Assembly (NCBI RefSeq): GCF_011046735.1
Contig: NZ_CP049258.1
Coordinates: forward strand, 2,436,001-2,500,000
Length of the DNA: 64,000 bases
Direction: 5' to 3'
Source: Nordella sp. HKS 07
Lineage (GTDB): Bacteria > Pseudomonadota > Alphaproteobacteria > Rhizobiales > Aestuariivirgaceae
Part shown: piece after piece, positions 10,364 through 18,653 of the stretch
Layout: each line of letters starts with the position of its first letter
How positions within the stretch are numbered: the stretch's first letter is position 1
Notes under the pieces: model-generated
What the model saw: the letters and a program-made list of their open reading frames with translations, nothing else
What the model was told of the DNA's origin: nothing
Databases searched by the model: none
Made by a program: the position numbers and the translations under genes

Positions 10364-10858
10364 TCAGACAGCAGAATTTCTCTGCAGCAGCAGTCCGATG
10401 ATGAAGAACGCCATGGCCGCGATCGGAGCCGCCGTGCGCACATGGTTCCAGAACGTCCATTCCGCGAGATAGCGCTGCCATATTAGCGCGCCCTCGCTGC
10501 TGGCGGGCGTGACCGTGGCCAGCGCGTCGTTCAAGGGGACATTGAAGATAATCGTCACCAGGAATGAGCCTGCGACATAAAGAAGAGCGGCGGCGAGAAT
10601 GAGGGCGCTGCCCGAGGAGCTCCAGTTCGTGAGCGCCAGTACGGCCGCGACAGCGCAGAGCAGCGGCGTGCCCAAAAACACCGCCATGAACCACGGATTG
10701 ATCACCGCGACATTGATGGAATTCATCGCCGCGATGCCGTCGGCGGGCGGCAGGCGGGCGAGCGCCGCCATCACGAAAGTCGAGAAGGCATAGAAGATTC
10801 CGGCGGTGAGGCCGGCACCAAGCGCGCAGAGAAAGGTCACCAAGGCAAACAGGCTCAT
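10364..10858 (-). CDS. DUF1772 (anthrone oxygenase-like) membrane protein
   Basis: A 164-residue protein with four predicted membrane spans and the DUF1772 features: G-I-F-Y-A-F-S-T-F-V-M near the start, I-N-P-W-F-M in the middle and N-V-P-L-N-D-A-L plus Y-L-A-E-W-T-F-W-N-H-V-R-T late. Fungal relatives act as anthrone oxygenases, but bacterial members are mostly uncharacterised. It lies 26 bases downstream of the TetR gene on the same strand, the usual pairing for this family, so the TetR protein probably controls it. Confidence 0.85.
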   Translation of the reverse strand: MSLFALVTFLCALGAGLTAGIFYAFSTFVMAALARLPPADGIAAMNSINVAVINPWFMAVFLGTPLLCAVAAVLALTNWSSSGSALILAAALLYVAGSFLVTIIFNVPLNDALATVTPASSEGALIWQRYLAEWTFWNHVRTAAPIAAMAFFIIGLLLQRNSAV

Positions 10859-10884
10859 GCGGATCTTCCTATTATGTCCCGATT

Positions 10885-11484
10885 TCAGGCCTTTTCGATC
10901 ATCCTTTGCAGGCCGCGATAGACTGTTTCCAGGCGCTCGAAGCCTCCTTCGGTGAGCGTGATTGGCGCTGCATTGTCGGCGATCGCCGCCAGGATCAAAG
11001 CCGCGTCGGCGGGCCGCGCATTGTCGGCGAGCTCGCCGCGCGCCGCCGCCGTCGCCAGCGCCGCGGCGAAGATCGCCAACAATTCGCTGCCGAAATGATC
11101 GAGCATCTGCCGGCCCTTGGCGCTGAGGAGGTCGGCATCCTGGCGCAGACGCGAGATGAGGCTCCAGGGCTGCCCGCTTTCACCGGCCGCGTTGAAATGT
11201 TGGAAGCGCTTGCGGCTGACGCCGATCATCGCCTCGATCTTGTCGCCGAGGCTCGAATTCTCCACCGACCAGACCTCCCGCAAGGTGACGAGCGTCACCC
11301 GCACATAGTCATCCAGCACCTCCTCGACGAGGGCTTGCTTGCCGCCGAAATGGTAGTGGATATTGGCGCGCGTGATGCCGAGCTCCTCGGCGATGTGGCC
11401 GAAGCTGGCGCCGCGATAGCCGTTGCGCACGAGAAGCTCGAGGGCGGTGTCCTTGATGGCCTGGTGGGTGTCGATCTCGCTCAT
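10885..11484 (-). CDS. TetR/AcrR-family transcriptional regulator
   Basis: A 199-residue protein with a standard N-terminal TetR helix-turn-helix: A-L-E-L-L-V-R-N-G-Y-R-G-A-S-F-G-H-I-A-E-E-L-G-I then N-I-H-Y-H-F-G-G-K. The C-terminal part is the variable ligand-binding helix bundle. It forms an operon with DUF1772 downstream and is divergent from the triple-RidA operon. A perfect 20-base palindrome in the shared 95-base promoter region is the obvious operator, so it likely represses both its own unit and the RidA/M24/ABC operon, or at least one of them. Confidence 0.9.
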   Translation of the reverse strand: MSEIDTHQAIKDTALELLVRNGYRGASFGHIAEELGITRANIHYHFGGKQALVEEVLDDYVRVTLVTLREVWSVENSSLGDKIEAMIGVSRKRFQHFNAAGESGQPWSLISRLRQDADLLSAKGRQMLDHFGSELLAIFAAALATAAARGELADNARPADAALILAAIADNAAPITLTEGGFERLETVYRGLQRMIEKA

Positions 11485-11530
11485 GGCCTCGTAATAGAGC
11501 GATTTGCCTGATTTACCGAGAGCTCTCCGA

Positions 11531-11559
11531 TTGACAAAATACTTACTTGCAAGTAAGTA
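11531..11559 (+). promoter_or_regulatory. Promoter with TetR-type operator
   Basis: TTGACA at 11531-11536 resembles a -35 element, and TAAGTA at 11554-11559, 17 bases later, a weak -10. Across the spacer and -10 lies a perfect 20-base palindrome, TACTTACTTG/CAAGTAAGTA (11540-11559). A repressor bound here would block transcription of the RidA operon, and its position between divergent genes suits autoregulation by the adjacent TetR protein. Confidence 0.75.
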
Positions 11560-11579
11560 AAGAAAAAAGGGAGCCCCAG

Positions 11580-12776
11580 GTGTATTTGGAGTTTTTCTCC
11601 GCCACGGACGGCGACACGCCGGAGGTCGTACGGGCCGGCAATCTGGTTTTTGTCGGCGGGCTCTACGCCGGCGATGGCGCGACCGATGTGAAGGCCGAGG
11701 CCGGTGCGATCTTCGAGCGCCTGAAAGCGCTTCTCGCCCAGGCCGGCGCCACGCTGGCCGATGTCGTGAAGCACAATATCTATTTCAGCTCATCGCCCGA
11801 CGACCTCTCTATCGCGCACTTCATGGCCGAGCTCGACGAGGTGCGCAGCACCTATTTCACCTATCCCGGCCCCACCACGACCGAGATCAATTGCGGCCTC
11901 GACCGCGCCGTCGCCCGCCTCATGATCGATGCCTGGGCCGTCATCGGGGCCGAGCGCGAGGTGCTCGATCCGCCGGCACATTGGCGCTGGCCAAAGCCTT
12001 CGCCTTTCGTCCACGGCTGGAAGGTCGGCAATATGCTGTTCCTTGGCGGCCAGCGCGCCCTCGACCGCGACGGCCGTCTCCTCGGCCTGGGCGATATCGA
12101 GATCCAGACTGATGAGGCCTTCCGCAATCTCGACACGATGCTGAAGGCGGGCGGCGGCGACCGCCGCAATCTGATGCGCCAGAACACCTATTTCCGGTTC
12201 TTCGGCGAAGGCCGCGCCGTCACCGACTATTGGGAGAAGATGACGGCCGTGCGCCGGCGTTATATGTCGGTGCCCTCGGCCGCCGGCGCCGGCTTGCGCA
12301 TAGAGAGCCTGAGCCTCGCCGACGAGCTCATCCAGGTCGAAGGCATCGGCGTCCTTGGCGACGAAAAGCAGCGCCTGCAGCCCGCCGGTCACTGGGACTG
12401 GAGCATTCCCGGCAACCAGTTCACGCAAGGCTGGAAGATCGGCCGGCTTGCTTTCATCGGCGGCCAGATCTCGGCCGACGCCAGGGCGCGCGCAGTGGGC
12501 CATGACATGGAGACGCAGTCGCGCAATGTCTTCAATTTCATCCGCCGGACGCTCGCCGAAGCGGGCCTCGACGAGACGCATGTCGCCAAGCTCTATATCT
12601 ACTACCACGCCGAGGGCAGCTGGGCTGATATCGCGGCGGAGCGCGAGGTGATCGCCCGCGTGCAGCGCGAATTCTATCCATCGCCCGGTCCGGTGGTGAC
12701 GGCCTTGCGCGTCGCGGGCTTCGCCTTCGAGGATCTCCTGATCGAGATCGAGGCTCTGGCAGTGACACGCGACTGA
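11580..12776 (+). CDS. Protein of three tandem RidA/YjgF-like domains
   Basis: The frame is open from a TTG at 11547, but that codon lies inside the operator palindrome; GTG at 11580, 7 bases after AAGGGAG, is the better start (398 residues). Three consecutive RidA-like units are visible: residues ~1-120 (G-N-L-V-F-V-G-G, then L-L-A-Q-A-G-A-T-L-A-D-V-V-K), ~138-262 (H-W-R-W...G-N-M-L-F-L-G-G-Q) and ~270-395 (H-W-D-W...G-R-L-A-F-I-G-G-Q). Ordinary RidA proteins are single-domain trimers that hydrolyse reactive enamines/imines using an arginine in P-x-R-S. That Arg is absent from all three units, so activity may differ. It overlaps the M24 gene by one base. Confidence 0.75.
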   Translation: MYLEFFSATDGDTPEVVRAGNLVFVGGLYAGDGATDVKAEAGAIFERLKALLAQAGATLADVVKHNIYFSSSPDDLSIAHFMAELDEVRSTYFTYPGPTTTEINCGLDRAVARLMIDAWAVIGAEREVLDPPAHWRWPKPSPFVHGWKVGNMLFLGGQRALDRDGRLLGLGDIEIQTDEAFRNLDTMLKAGGGDRRNLMRQNTYFRFFGEGRAVTDYWEKMTAVRRRYMSVPSAAGAGLRIESLSLADELIQVEGIGVLGDEKQRLQPAGHWDWSIPGNQFTQGWKIGRLAFIGGQISADARARAVGHDMETQSRNVFNFIRRTLAEAGLDETHVAKLYIYYHAEGSWADIAAEREVIARVQREFYPSPGPVVTALRVAGFAFEDLLIEIEALAVTRD

Positions 12777-13930
12777 TGGCCAAGGAGGACTTCACCCTTG
12801 CCGAATTCGCCGACCGACTCGGCCGCGTCAGGGCCCGCATGGCCGAACGTGGCCTTGACTGGCTCATCGCCGTCCATCCGGCCTCCATCCACTGGCTGAC
12901 CGGCAGCGACGCCAAGAGCTATCAGGAATTCCAGTGCCTTCTCATCGGCGCGGCAAGCGAGCCGCTGCGGATATTGACGCGCCACGGCGAGGTGAATGAA
13001 TTCGAGACCTGCTCGCTCGCCGACGAGGTGTTTGGCTTCGGCGGCGGCGAGACAGAGGATCCCATCGCCGCCTTCGCTCGTCTTGCACGCCGGCACGGGC
13101 TCCTGGGCTCGCGCATCGGTCTCGAAGTGCCGGCTTTCTATCTCCATCCCTATCACTATCTGGCGCTGCGCGATCTGTTGGGGCCTGACCGTGTTGTCGA
13201 TGCGAGCGATCTCATCGCCGATCTCAAGCTCGTGAAGTCTGCGGCCGAGCAGGCCTGTATCCGCGAGGCTTCGGCGCTCTGCGATAAGGGGCTCGAACGT
13301 TTTATCGCCGAGCTCAGGCCCGGCGCATCCGAGCTGGCGCTGGCGGGTGCGGTCTACGAAACGCTTCTCAAGCAGGACAGCGGTATCGCCGCGAGCCCGA
13401 TCAATCTCGTGTCCGGCCCACGCTCGGCCTTCAGCCACGGCGCGCCGACCGGGCGCCGCCTGGCGGCCGGTGATTTCGGCAATATCGAATTCGGCGCCAC
13501 CGCCAAACGCTACACCGCGACCATCGGCCGGCAATTTGCGCTGGGTCCGCCGACGCGGCGCATGCGCGAGCTCTATGATACGGTGCGTCGCGCTTCCGAC
13601 GCGATGATCGCCGCGATCCGCGCCGGCGTGCCGGCCAGCGTGCCTCATGAGGCGGCCAAGCGCGTGATCACCGCGGCGGGGCTCGAGCCCTACCGCGTGC
13701 ATCTGTCGGGCTACAGCCTCGGCCCCGGTTTCCCGCCGAGCTGGGCCGAGAGCCTGGCGCTGATCGGCGCGAGCGCCCATCGTCTGGAGGCCGGCATGGT
13801 GGTCACCATCGAGCCGCCGGTCTTCATCGGAAAGGAAGGATTGGGAGCGCGCATCATCGACAATGTGCTGGTGACCGAGACCGGGGCGGAACTTCTCAGC
13901 GGTGTGTCCCGTGATCTCATCATCGTGTAG
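12776..13930 (+). CDS. M24-fold hydrolase, creatinase/ectoine-hydrolase-like
   Basis: A 384-residue protein with the two-domain creatinase/prolidase fold. The N-terminal domain (1-~135) includes H-P-A-S-I-H-W-L-T-G. In the C-terminal pita-bread domain the metal ligands of true M24 aminopeptidases are mostly missing: the first Asp site reads N-I-E-F-G-A, the second Y-T-A-T-I-G-R, and the usual His site H-L-S-G-Y-S-L-G-P-G-F-P-P-S-W; only I-E-P-P keeps Glu. This resembles creatinase and DoeA/EutD ectoine hydrolase, which act without metals on C-N bonds. Context (RidA-like protein, amino-acid ABC importer) suggests hydrolysis of an imported amino-acid-like compatible solute or guanidino compound. 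Confidence 0.8.
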   Translation: MAKEDFTLAEFADRLGRVRARMAERGLDWLIAVHPASIHWLTGSDAKSYQEFQCLLIGAASEPLRILTRHGEVNEFETCSLADEVFGFGGGETEDPIAAFARLARRHGLLGSRIGLEVPAFYLHPYHYLALRDLLGPDRVVDASDLIADLKLVKSAAEQACIREASALCDKGLERFIAELRPGASELALAGAVYETLLKQDSGIAASPINLVSGPRSAFSHGAPTGRRLAAGDFGNIEFGATAKRYTATIGRQFALGPPTRRMRELYDTVRRASDAMIAAIRAGVPASVPHEAAKRVITAAGLEPYRVHLSGYSLGPGFPPSWAESLALIGASAHRLEAGMVVTIEPPVFIGKEGLGARIIDNVLVTETGAELLSGVSRDLIIV

Positions 13931-13974
13931 AAACCTGGAGAAGTCTGCCGCGTCGCAGAAGGGGCTCTGCGCCG

Positions 13975-14646
13975 ATGAACTATAATTTCCGCTTCGAGAT
14001 TCTGCTGCGCTACCAGGACGAGATTATTTCGGGCGTGCTGCTCACGCTCCAGCTTTCTGTCCTCACCATGATCCTCGGCCTGCTCATCGGCCTATGTGTC
14101 GCCATCGCCTCGAACCATCCCGCCAGATCCCTTAATGTTCCGGCGCGCATCTATGTCGAGGCGATACGCAACACGCCGCTGCTGGTGCAGCTCTTCATCG
14201 TCTTCTTCGGCCTTCCCTCGCTTGGCATAAGGCTCAGCGCCGATCTCGCCGCGGTGATCGCCCTCTCGATCAATATGGGCGCCTATGCTGCGGAGATCCT
14301 GCGCGCCGGCTTCGAATCGGTGCGCCGCAGCCAGATCGAGGCCGGCCGCTCGCTCGGTCTCACCGCCGCCCAGACCTTCCGCCATGTCGTGCTGTTCCAG
14401 GCGATGAAGGCGATCTATCCGGCACTCGCCAGCCAGTTCGTGCTCATCATGCTCGCCACCTGCGTCGTTTCCTCCATCGGCGTCACCGAGCTCTTTCACC
14501 AGGCCGCCTTCATCGATTCGCGCACCTATCGCTCCTTCGAGGCCTATACGCTGATTACCCTCTCTTATCTCCTGCTCACCTTGGCCTTCCGCGCCCTCTT
14601 CGCGGCGATCTACTGGCTCGTCTTCGTCAGGAGGCCGGCCCGATGA
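13975..14646 (+). CDS. Polar amino acid ABC transporter permease 1
   Basis: A 223-residue HisM/GlnP-family inner-membrane permease. It shows E-A-I-R-N-T-P-L-L-V-Q-L-F-I-V-F-F-G-L-P and the cytoplasmic EAA loop (Q-I-E-A-G-R-S-L-G-L-T) that docks on the ATPase. Five or so membrane spans fit the family. The stop overlaps the start of the second permease by 4 bases. It belongs to the RidA-M24 operon, so the importer probably brings in the substrate that those enzymes process. Confidence 0.9.
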   Translation: MNYNFRFEILLRYQDEIISGVLLTLQLSVLTMILGLLIGLCVAIASNHPARSLNVPARIYVEAIRNTPLLVQLFIVFFGLPSLGIRLSADLAAVIALSINMGAYAAEILRAGFESVRRSQIEAGRSLGLTAAQTFRHVVLFQAMKAIYPALASQFVLIMLATCVVSSIGVTELFHQAAFIDSRTYRSFEAYTLITLSYLLLTLAFRALFAAIYWLVFVRRPAR

Positions 14647-15293
14647 TCCGCGAATTCGCCGGCGCCGATGTCGTCTACCTGCTGCTCGCGGCGCGCTGGA
14701 CGGTGGCGCTTGCTTTGATCGCCATGCTGGGCGGCGGTCTTCTCGGCCTCGTCATCGCCGCCCTGCGCATCGTGCCTTTCAGGCCCGCCAACTGGCTGGC
14801 ACTTCTCTATATCAATCTCATCCAGGGTACGCCGCTTCTGGGCCAGCTCTTCGTCTTTTTCTTCGGCCTGCCGCTCATCGGCATCCAGGTCGACGCCTGG
14901 ACGGCGGCGGCGATTTCGCTCTCGCTTTATGCCGCCGCTTTCTTCGGCGAGATCTGGCGCGGTGCCCTGCAATCCGTGTCGCCCCGCCAATGGGAGGCGG
15001 GCGCCTCCCTGGGGCTGACCTATGGCCAGCGCCTGTTCTATGTCGTGCTGCCGCAGGCCCTGCGCGTCGCGGTAGCGCCCACCGTCGGGTTCTTGGTGCA
15101 GCTCGTGAAGAACACCTCGCTCACCGCCCTCATCGGCTTCGTCGAATTGACGCGCGCCGGGCAGATCATCTCGGGCGCCACTTTCGCGCCCTTGCGCGTC
15201 TATCTTGTCGTCGCCGCCGTCTATTTCGTCCTGTGCTTCTCGCTGTCGCAAATGAGCCGGCGGCTCGAAAGGAGACTCCATGCTGCTCGTTGA
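14643..15293 (+). CDS. Polar amino acid ABC transporter permease 2
   Basis: A 216-residue HisQ/GlnP-family permease, partner of the preceding one. Signature segments are I-N-L-I-Q-G-T-P-L-L-G-Q-L-F-V-F-F-F-G-L-P and the EAA loop W-E-A-G-A-S-L-G-L-T. It starts at an ATGA overlap with permease 1 and its own end overlaps the ATPase start at 15280, so translation of the three is coupled. The pair forms the heterodimeric membrane channel. Confidence 0.9.
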   Translation: MIREFAGADVVYLLLAARWTVALALIAMLGGGLLGLVIAALRIVPFRPANWLALLYINLIQGTPLLGQLFVFFFGLPLIGIQVDAWTAAAISLSLYAAAFFGEIWRGALQSVSPRQWEAGASLGLTYGQRLFYVVLPQALRVAVAPTVGFLVQLVKNTSLTALIGFVELTRAGQIISGATFAPLRVYLVVAAVYFVLCFSLSQMSRRLERRLHAAR

Positions 15294-16011
15294 GCTCACC
15301 CGGATCCGCAAGGCCTTCGGCCCGGTCGAGGTGCTGAAGGACGTGTCGCTGAACGTCGAGAAGGGCGAGATCGTCGCCATCATCGGCCGTTCGGGCTCCG
15401 GCAAGTCGACGCTCTTGCGCTGCATCAACGGGCTGGAGCAGGTGCAGGCGGGCAAGATCCTCGTCGCCGGCATCGATGTCACCGCCAAGGACGCCGATCT
15501 CAATATGCTGCGCCAGAGGGCCGGCATGGTGTTCCAGAGCTATAATCTGTTTCCCCATCTCGATGTCGAGCGCAATGTCACCCTCGCCTTGAAGCTGGTG
15601 AAGAAGCTCGATCAGGAGAGGGCGCGCGCCATCGCACGCGAGGTCGTGGCGAAGGTCGGCCTCGCCGAGAAGCTCCATGCCTATCCGGACGAATTGTCGG
15701 GCGGCCAGCAGCAGCGCGTCGCCATCGCCCGCTCGCTCGCCATGCAGCCGGCTTTGATGCTGTTCGACGAAATTACTTCCGCACTGGACCCTGAGCTCGT
15801 GGGCGAGGTGCTGCGCGTCCTCGAAGGTGTGGCCAAGGAGGGCATGACCATGATGCTCGTTACCCATGAGATGAACTTTGCCAGGAACGTCGCCGACCGC
15901 GTGATCTTCATGCATGAGGGCCGCATCCATGAGGATGGCCCCGCGCGCGAGATCCTGCAGAAGCCGCGTACGGCGGAACTCGGAAGCTTTCTGAGTGCCG
16001 TGCTTCACTAA
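15280..16011 (+). CDS. Polar amino acid ABC transporter ATP-binding protein
   Basis: A 243-residue ABC ATPase of the GlnQ/HisP type. Visible are Walker A G-R-S-G-S-G-K-S-T-L-L-R-C (residues ~39-51), the Q-loop M-V-F-Q-S-Y-N-L-F-P-H-L, the signature L-S-G-G-Q-Q-Q-R-V-A-I-A-R, Walker B L-M-L-F-D-E-I-T-S-A-L-D-P and the H-switch T-H-E-M. It powers the importer formed by the two preceding permeases and overlaps the second permease gene by 14 bases. Confidence 0.93.
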   Translation: MLLVELTRIRKAFGPVEVLKDVSLNVEKGEIVAIIGRSGSGKSTLLRCINGLEQVQAGKILVAGIDVTAKDADLNMLRQRAGMVFQSYNLFPHLDVERNVTLALKLVKKLDQERARAIAREVVAKVGLAEKLHAYPDELSGGQQQRVAIARSLAMQPALMLFDEITSALDPELVGEVLRVLEGVAKEGMTMMLVTHEMNFARNVADRVIFMHEGRIHEDGPAREILQKPRTAELGSFLSAVLH

Positions 16012-16045
16012 CCAGGAGAATGATATCAAGCCTAGGGAGAATGAC

Positions 16046-16835
16046 ATGAGACATCTGACCAAGTTGATATTCGCCTTACTGCTGGCCGGGCTCTTTGCCG
16101 CTCTGCCGGCCAAAGCCGCCGACCTCCAGCAGATCATCAAGAATGGCGTGGTGCGCATCGGAGTGCCGATCGACGTGCCGCCTTTCGGCTCCGTCGACAA
16201 GAACAACGAGGCGGTCGGCCTCGATGTCGACATGGCGAAGAACATCGCCGGAGCTTTGGGTGTGAAGCTCGAACTGCAGCAGATCACCGGCGCCAACCGC
16301 GTGCCCTATCTCGCCACCGACAAGCTCGACATCGTCATCGCCGCCATGGGCGCCACGCCTGAGCGCGCCCTGCAGATCGCCTTCACCTCGCCCTATGCGG
16401 CGCTCTCCATCGGCGTCTTCGGGCCGGACAGCATCGCGGTGACGAAGCCTTCCGAGCTCACCGACCAGACGATCGCTGTGGCCCGCGGCACGACCCAGGA
16501 TCTCGAGCTCACCAAGGCGGCGCCCAATGCCAAGATCATCCGCTTCGATGATGACGCGACCGCCGCGGCGGCCTTCACCTCGGGCCAGGCGCAGCTTTCT
16601 CGCCACGGCCGACGTCGTCGCCAAGGACATGATGGACAAGGACCCGAAGCTGCAGTTGAAACCCAAATTCATCCTGCAATTCTCGCCCTGCTATATCGGC
16701 ATTCAGCAGGGCAGCCCGGAACTGCTGCGGTGGCTCGACACCTATATCCATCTGGGCCTGCTCGACGGCTCGCTCTCGGCACTGTCCGTGAAATGGATCG
16801 GCACGCCGCTGCCGGCCAATTTCCCGAGCATGTAG
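16046..16835 (+). pseudogene. Polar amino acid ABC transporter binding protein, frameshifted
   Basis: ATG at 16046 follows AGGGAGA and starts a normal periplasmic binding protein: signal peptide (L-L-A-G-L-F-A-A-L-P-A-K-A-A), then G-V-V-R-I-G-V-P and the SBP_bac_3 pattern. At about 16595-16600 (GCAGCTTTCTCGCC) the frame breaks after T-S-G-Q-A-Q-L; the continuation L-A-T-A-D-V-V-A-K-D-M and the rest, ending P-A-N-F-P-S-M at 16835, is in another frame. Removing one T restores a full-length protein of about 262 residues. Either the gene is recently inactivated or this is a single-base sequence error. It is the last gene of the ABC operon. Confidence 0.8.
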
Positions 16836-16853
16836 GGCGGTCCTTTCCAAAAG

Positions 16854-16884
16854 CTTCCCCTCTCCCTTTGCAGGAGAGGGGAAA
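16854..16884. repeat. Hairpin after the ABC operon
   Basis: TTCCCCTCTCC and GGAGAGGGGAA face each other across a 7-base loop (about 16855-16883). It lies just after the broken binding-protein gene and before the CDF gene and could be the operon terminator, though the downstream AATCAATT is not a T-run. The CCCCTCTCC/GGAGAGGGG motif is common in intergenic elements of this order. Confidence 0.55.
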
Positions 16885-16911
16885 TCAATTGCCCCCGCCG
16901 GCCTCGACTGT

Positions 16912-17850
16912 ATGCTCACGCTCATGCTGAGCGAGCGGAGTATTTTGCGCCTGTCCATTGCCGTGACCGTGTTCGTCGCGGCCTTCGGCATCATCATCGG
17001 CCTGCTCTCGGGCTCATTCGCCATCGTCTTCGACGGCATCTATTCCCTGGCCGATGCTGGTATGACCATCGTGGCGCTGCTTGTCGCCAATCTTATCGCG
17101 TCGTCGACCGCTTCCGGATCGCTGCGCACCCGTCTTGTCGAGCATTTCACCATGGGCTTCTGGCATCTCGAGCCCATGGTGCTGTTGCTCAATGGCGTGC
17201 TGCTGATGGGAGCGGCGATCTATGCGCTGATCAACGCCGTCGGCAGCCTGATGACCGGCGGTCGGGCGCTCGAATTCGATATCGCCATTCTCTATGCCGC
17301 GATCACGCTCGTCACCTGTCTCGCCATGGCGATCTTCGACAGGCGCGCCAACCGCCGCATCAAATCCGATTTCCTGAAGCTCGACGAGAAGGCCTGGGTG
17401 ATGTCTGGCGGTATCACCGCCGCGCTGCTCGTCGCCTTCGTCATCGGCTATCTCATCCAGGGCACGTCCTATCAATATCTCTCGCCCTATATCGATCCGC
17501 TGGTCCTGGCGTTGGTCTGCCTTGTCATCATTCCGATGCCCATCGGCACGGTGAGGCAGGCGCTCGCCGATATCCTTCTCGTCACCCCCGCTTCCTTGAA
17601 GCAGCAGGTCGATGAGGTGGCACAGGAGATTGTCGCGCGCTACGGCTTCCTCTCCCATCGCGCCTATGTCGCCAGGGTCGGCCGCGGCCGCCAGATCGAG
17701 CTTTATTTCATCGCGCCCACCGGCTGGCCGGCGCGGAAGATCGAGGAATGGGATGCGTTGCGCGACGAGATCGGCCAGGCGATCGGCGGCGAGGGGCCTG
17801 ATCGCTGGCTGACCATCGCCTTCACCACCGACCGCGAATGGGCGGACTGA
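16912..17850 (+). CDS. Cation diffusion facilitator (CDF) family transporter
   Basis: A 312-residue inner-membrane protein with about six spans. Helix 2 carries the CDF metal-site pattern D-G-I-Y-S-L-A-D-A-G (residues ~43-52). The second half of the classical site, usually H/D-x-x-x-D in helix 5, is not obvious here (A-W-V-M-S-G-G-I-T), so metal preference is uncertain. The cytoplasmic C-terminal domain (~215-312) is present. CDF proteins export divalent cations such as Zn, Mn, Co or Fe in exchange for protons. No ribosome-binding site is clear; ATG at 16924 is an alternative start. Confidence 0.75.
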   Translation: MLTLMLSERSILRLSIAVTVFVAAFGIIIGLLSGSFAIVFDGIYSLADAGMTIVALLVANLIASSTASGSLRTRLVEHFTMGFWHLEPMVLLLNGVLLMGAAIYALINAVGSLMTGGRALEFDIAILYAAITLVTCLAMAIFDRRANRRIKSDFLKLDEKAWVMSGGITAALLVAFVIGYLIQGTSYQYLSPYIDPLVLALVCLVIIPMPIGTVRQALADILLVTPASLKQQVDEVAQEIVARYGFLSHRAYVARVGRGRQIELYFIAPTGWPARKIEEWDALRDEIGQAIGGEGPDRWLTIAFTTDREWAD

Positions 17851-17892
17851 CCATCCTGAAAAATGCAGGCACATAAAGTGGGGGAAAGCCCA

Positions 17893-18627
17893 ATGTCCGA
17901 TCTCGATTTGCTCGATCTCGAGGCCCGAACGCTGTTCGTGCTGACGTCCTGGGACCGCATTGCGCGCGAGAACGACCCCGACCGCTCGGCCGGTCCGAGA
18001 TTCTGGCTCGCCGGCTGCGCGGAAGGCCGTGTCGCAAGGCTGCATCATGAGGTATCCGATGGCGTGGCGGCGGAGATCGCCGCATCTCTCACGCAGGAGC
18101 AGCCGTTCCACGAACCGGGTGCATTGCCGCGTTTCATCGACCGCTACGAGGCGCTGCTCAGGGGAGCCGGCCTTCCGCTCGTGCGCAGCCTCGAGCTCGT
18201 CCATGAGCTCCCGCATGGCCTCGACCATGCGCGGGGCGCACCGCTGATCGCCTCCGGCAGCGCCGAAGGCGACCGCTTCATCGCCGAGGTCGAGCGGGAC
18301 GGCATGCCGCCCCATCTCGTTGATCTCGGCGTGCGCGGGATCGCGGATCTCTGGGCGCCCTGGGTTTTGCTTTTGGAAGCGGGTGAGGTGGCGGCCATGG
18401 CCTTCGCCGCGCGTCTTGGGCGTGACGGCGCCGAGCTCGGCCTCGTTACGGTGCCGAAATTTCGCGGCCGGGGTTTCGCCGCGCGCGTCGCCGCCGCCTG
18501 GACGCACTTGCCGGAGCTCCGATCCCGCCGGCTCTTCTATGGTGCCGATCAGGACAATCTCGCCTCAAAGCGGGTCATCACGAAACTGGGACTGCGCCGC
18601 ATCGGCGTCAGCCTCAGGCTCACCTGA
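17893..18627 (+). CDS. GNAT-type acetyltransferase
   Basis: About 244 residues from ATG 17893, which follows GTGGGGGAAAG; an earlier in-frame ATG at 17863 lacks such a site. The C-terminal part holds the acetyl-CoA site L-V-T-V-P-K-F-R-G-R-G-F-A-A-R-V and the closing N-L-A-S-K-R-V-I-T-K-L-G-L-R-R-I-G typical of FR47-like GNATs. The N-terminal half is a less conserved domain. Substrate unknown. Confidence 0.72.
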   Translation: MSDLDLLDLEARTLFVLTSWDRIARENDPDRSAGPRFWLAGCAEGRVARLHHEVSDGVAAEIAASLTQEQPFHEPGALPRFIDRYEALLRGAGLPLVRSLELVHELPHGLDHARGAPLIASGSAEGDRFIAEVERDGMPPHLVDLGVRGIADLWAPWVLLLEAGEVAAMAFAARLGRDGAELGLVTVPKFRGRGFAARVAAAWTHLPELRSRRLFYGADQDNLASKRVITKLGLRRIGVSLRLT

Positions 18628-18653
18628 GACGACCCCCCGGTGCCTGAGCCGGT

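Noticed and set aside
12674-13780. Long antisense frame opposite the M24 hydrolase gene
   Set aside because: Composition is typical of an antisense shadow and the plus-strand gene has clear family motifs and start signals.
16527-16835. Separate small gene in the second half of the ABC binding-protein region
   Set aside because: Only the part from L-A-T-A-D onward looks like protein, and it continues the binding protein after a one-base frameshift; it is not an independent gene.
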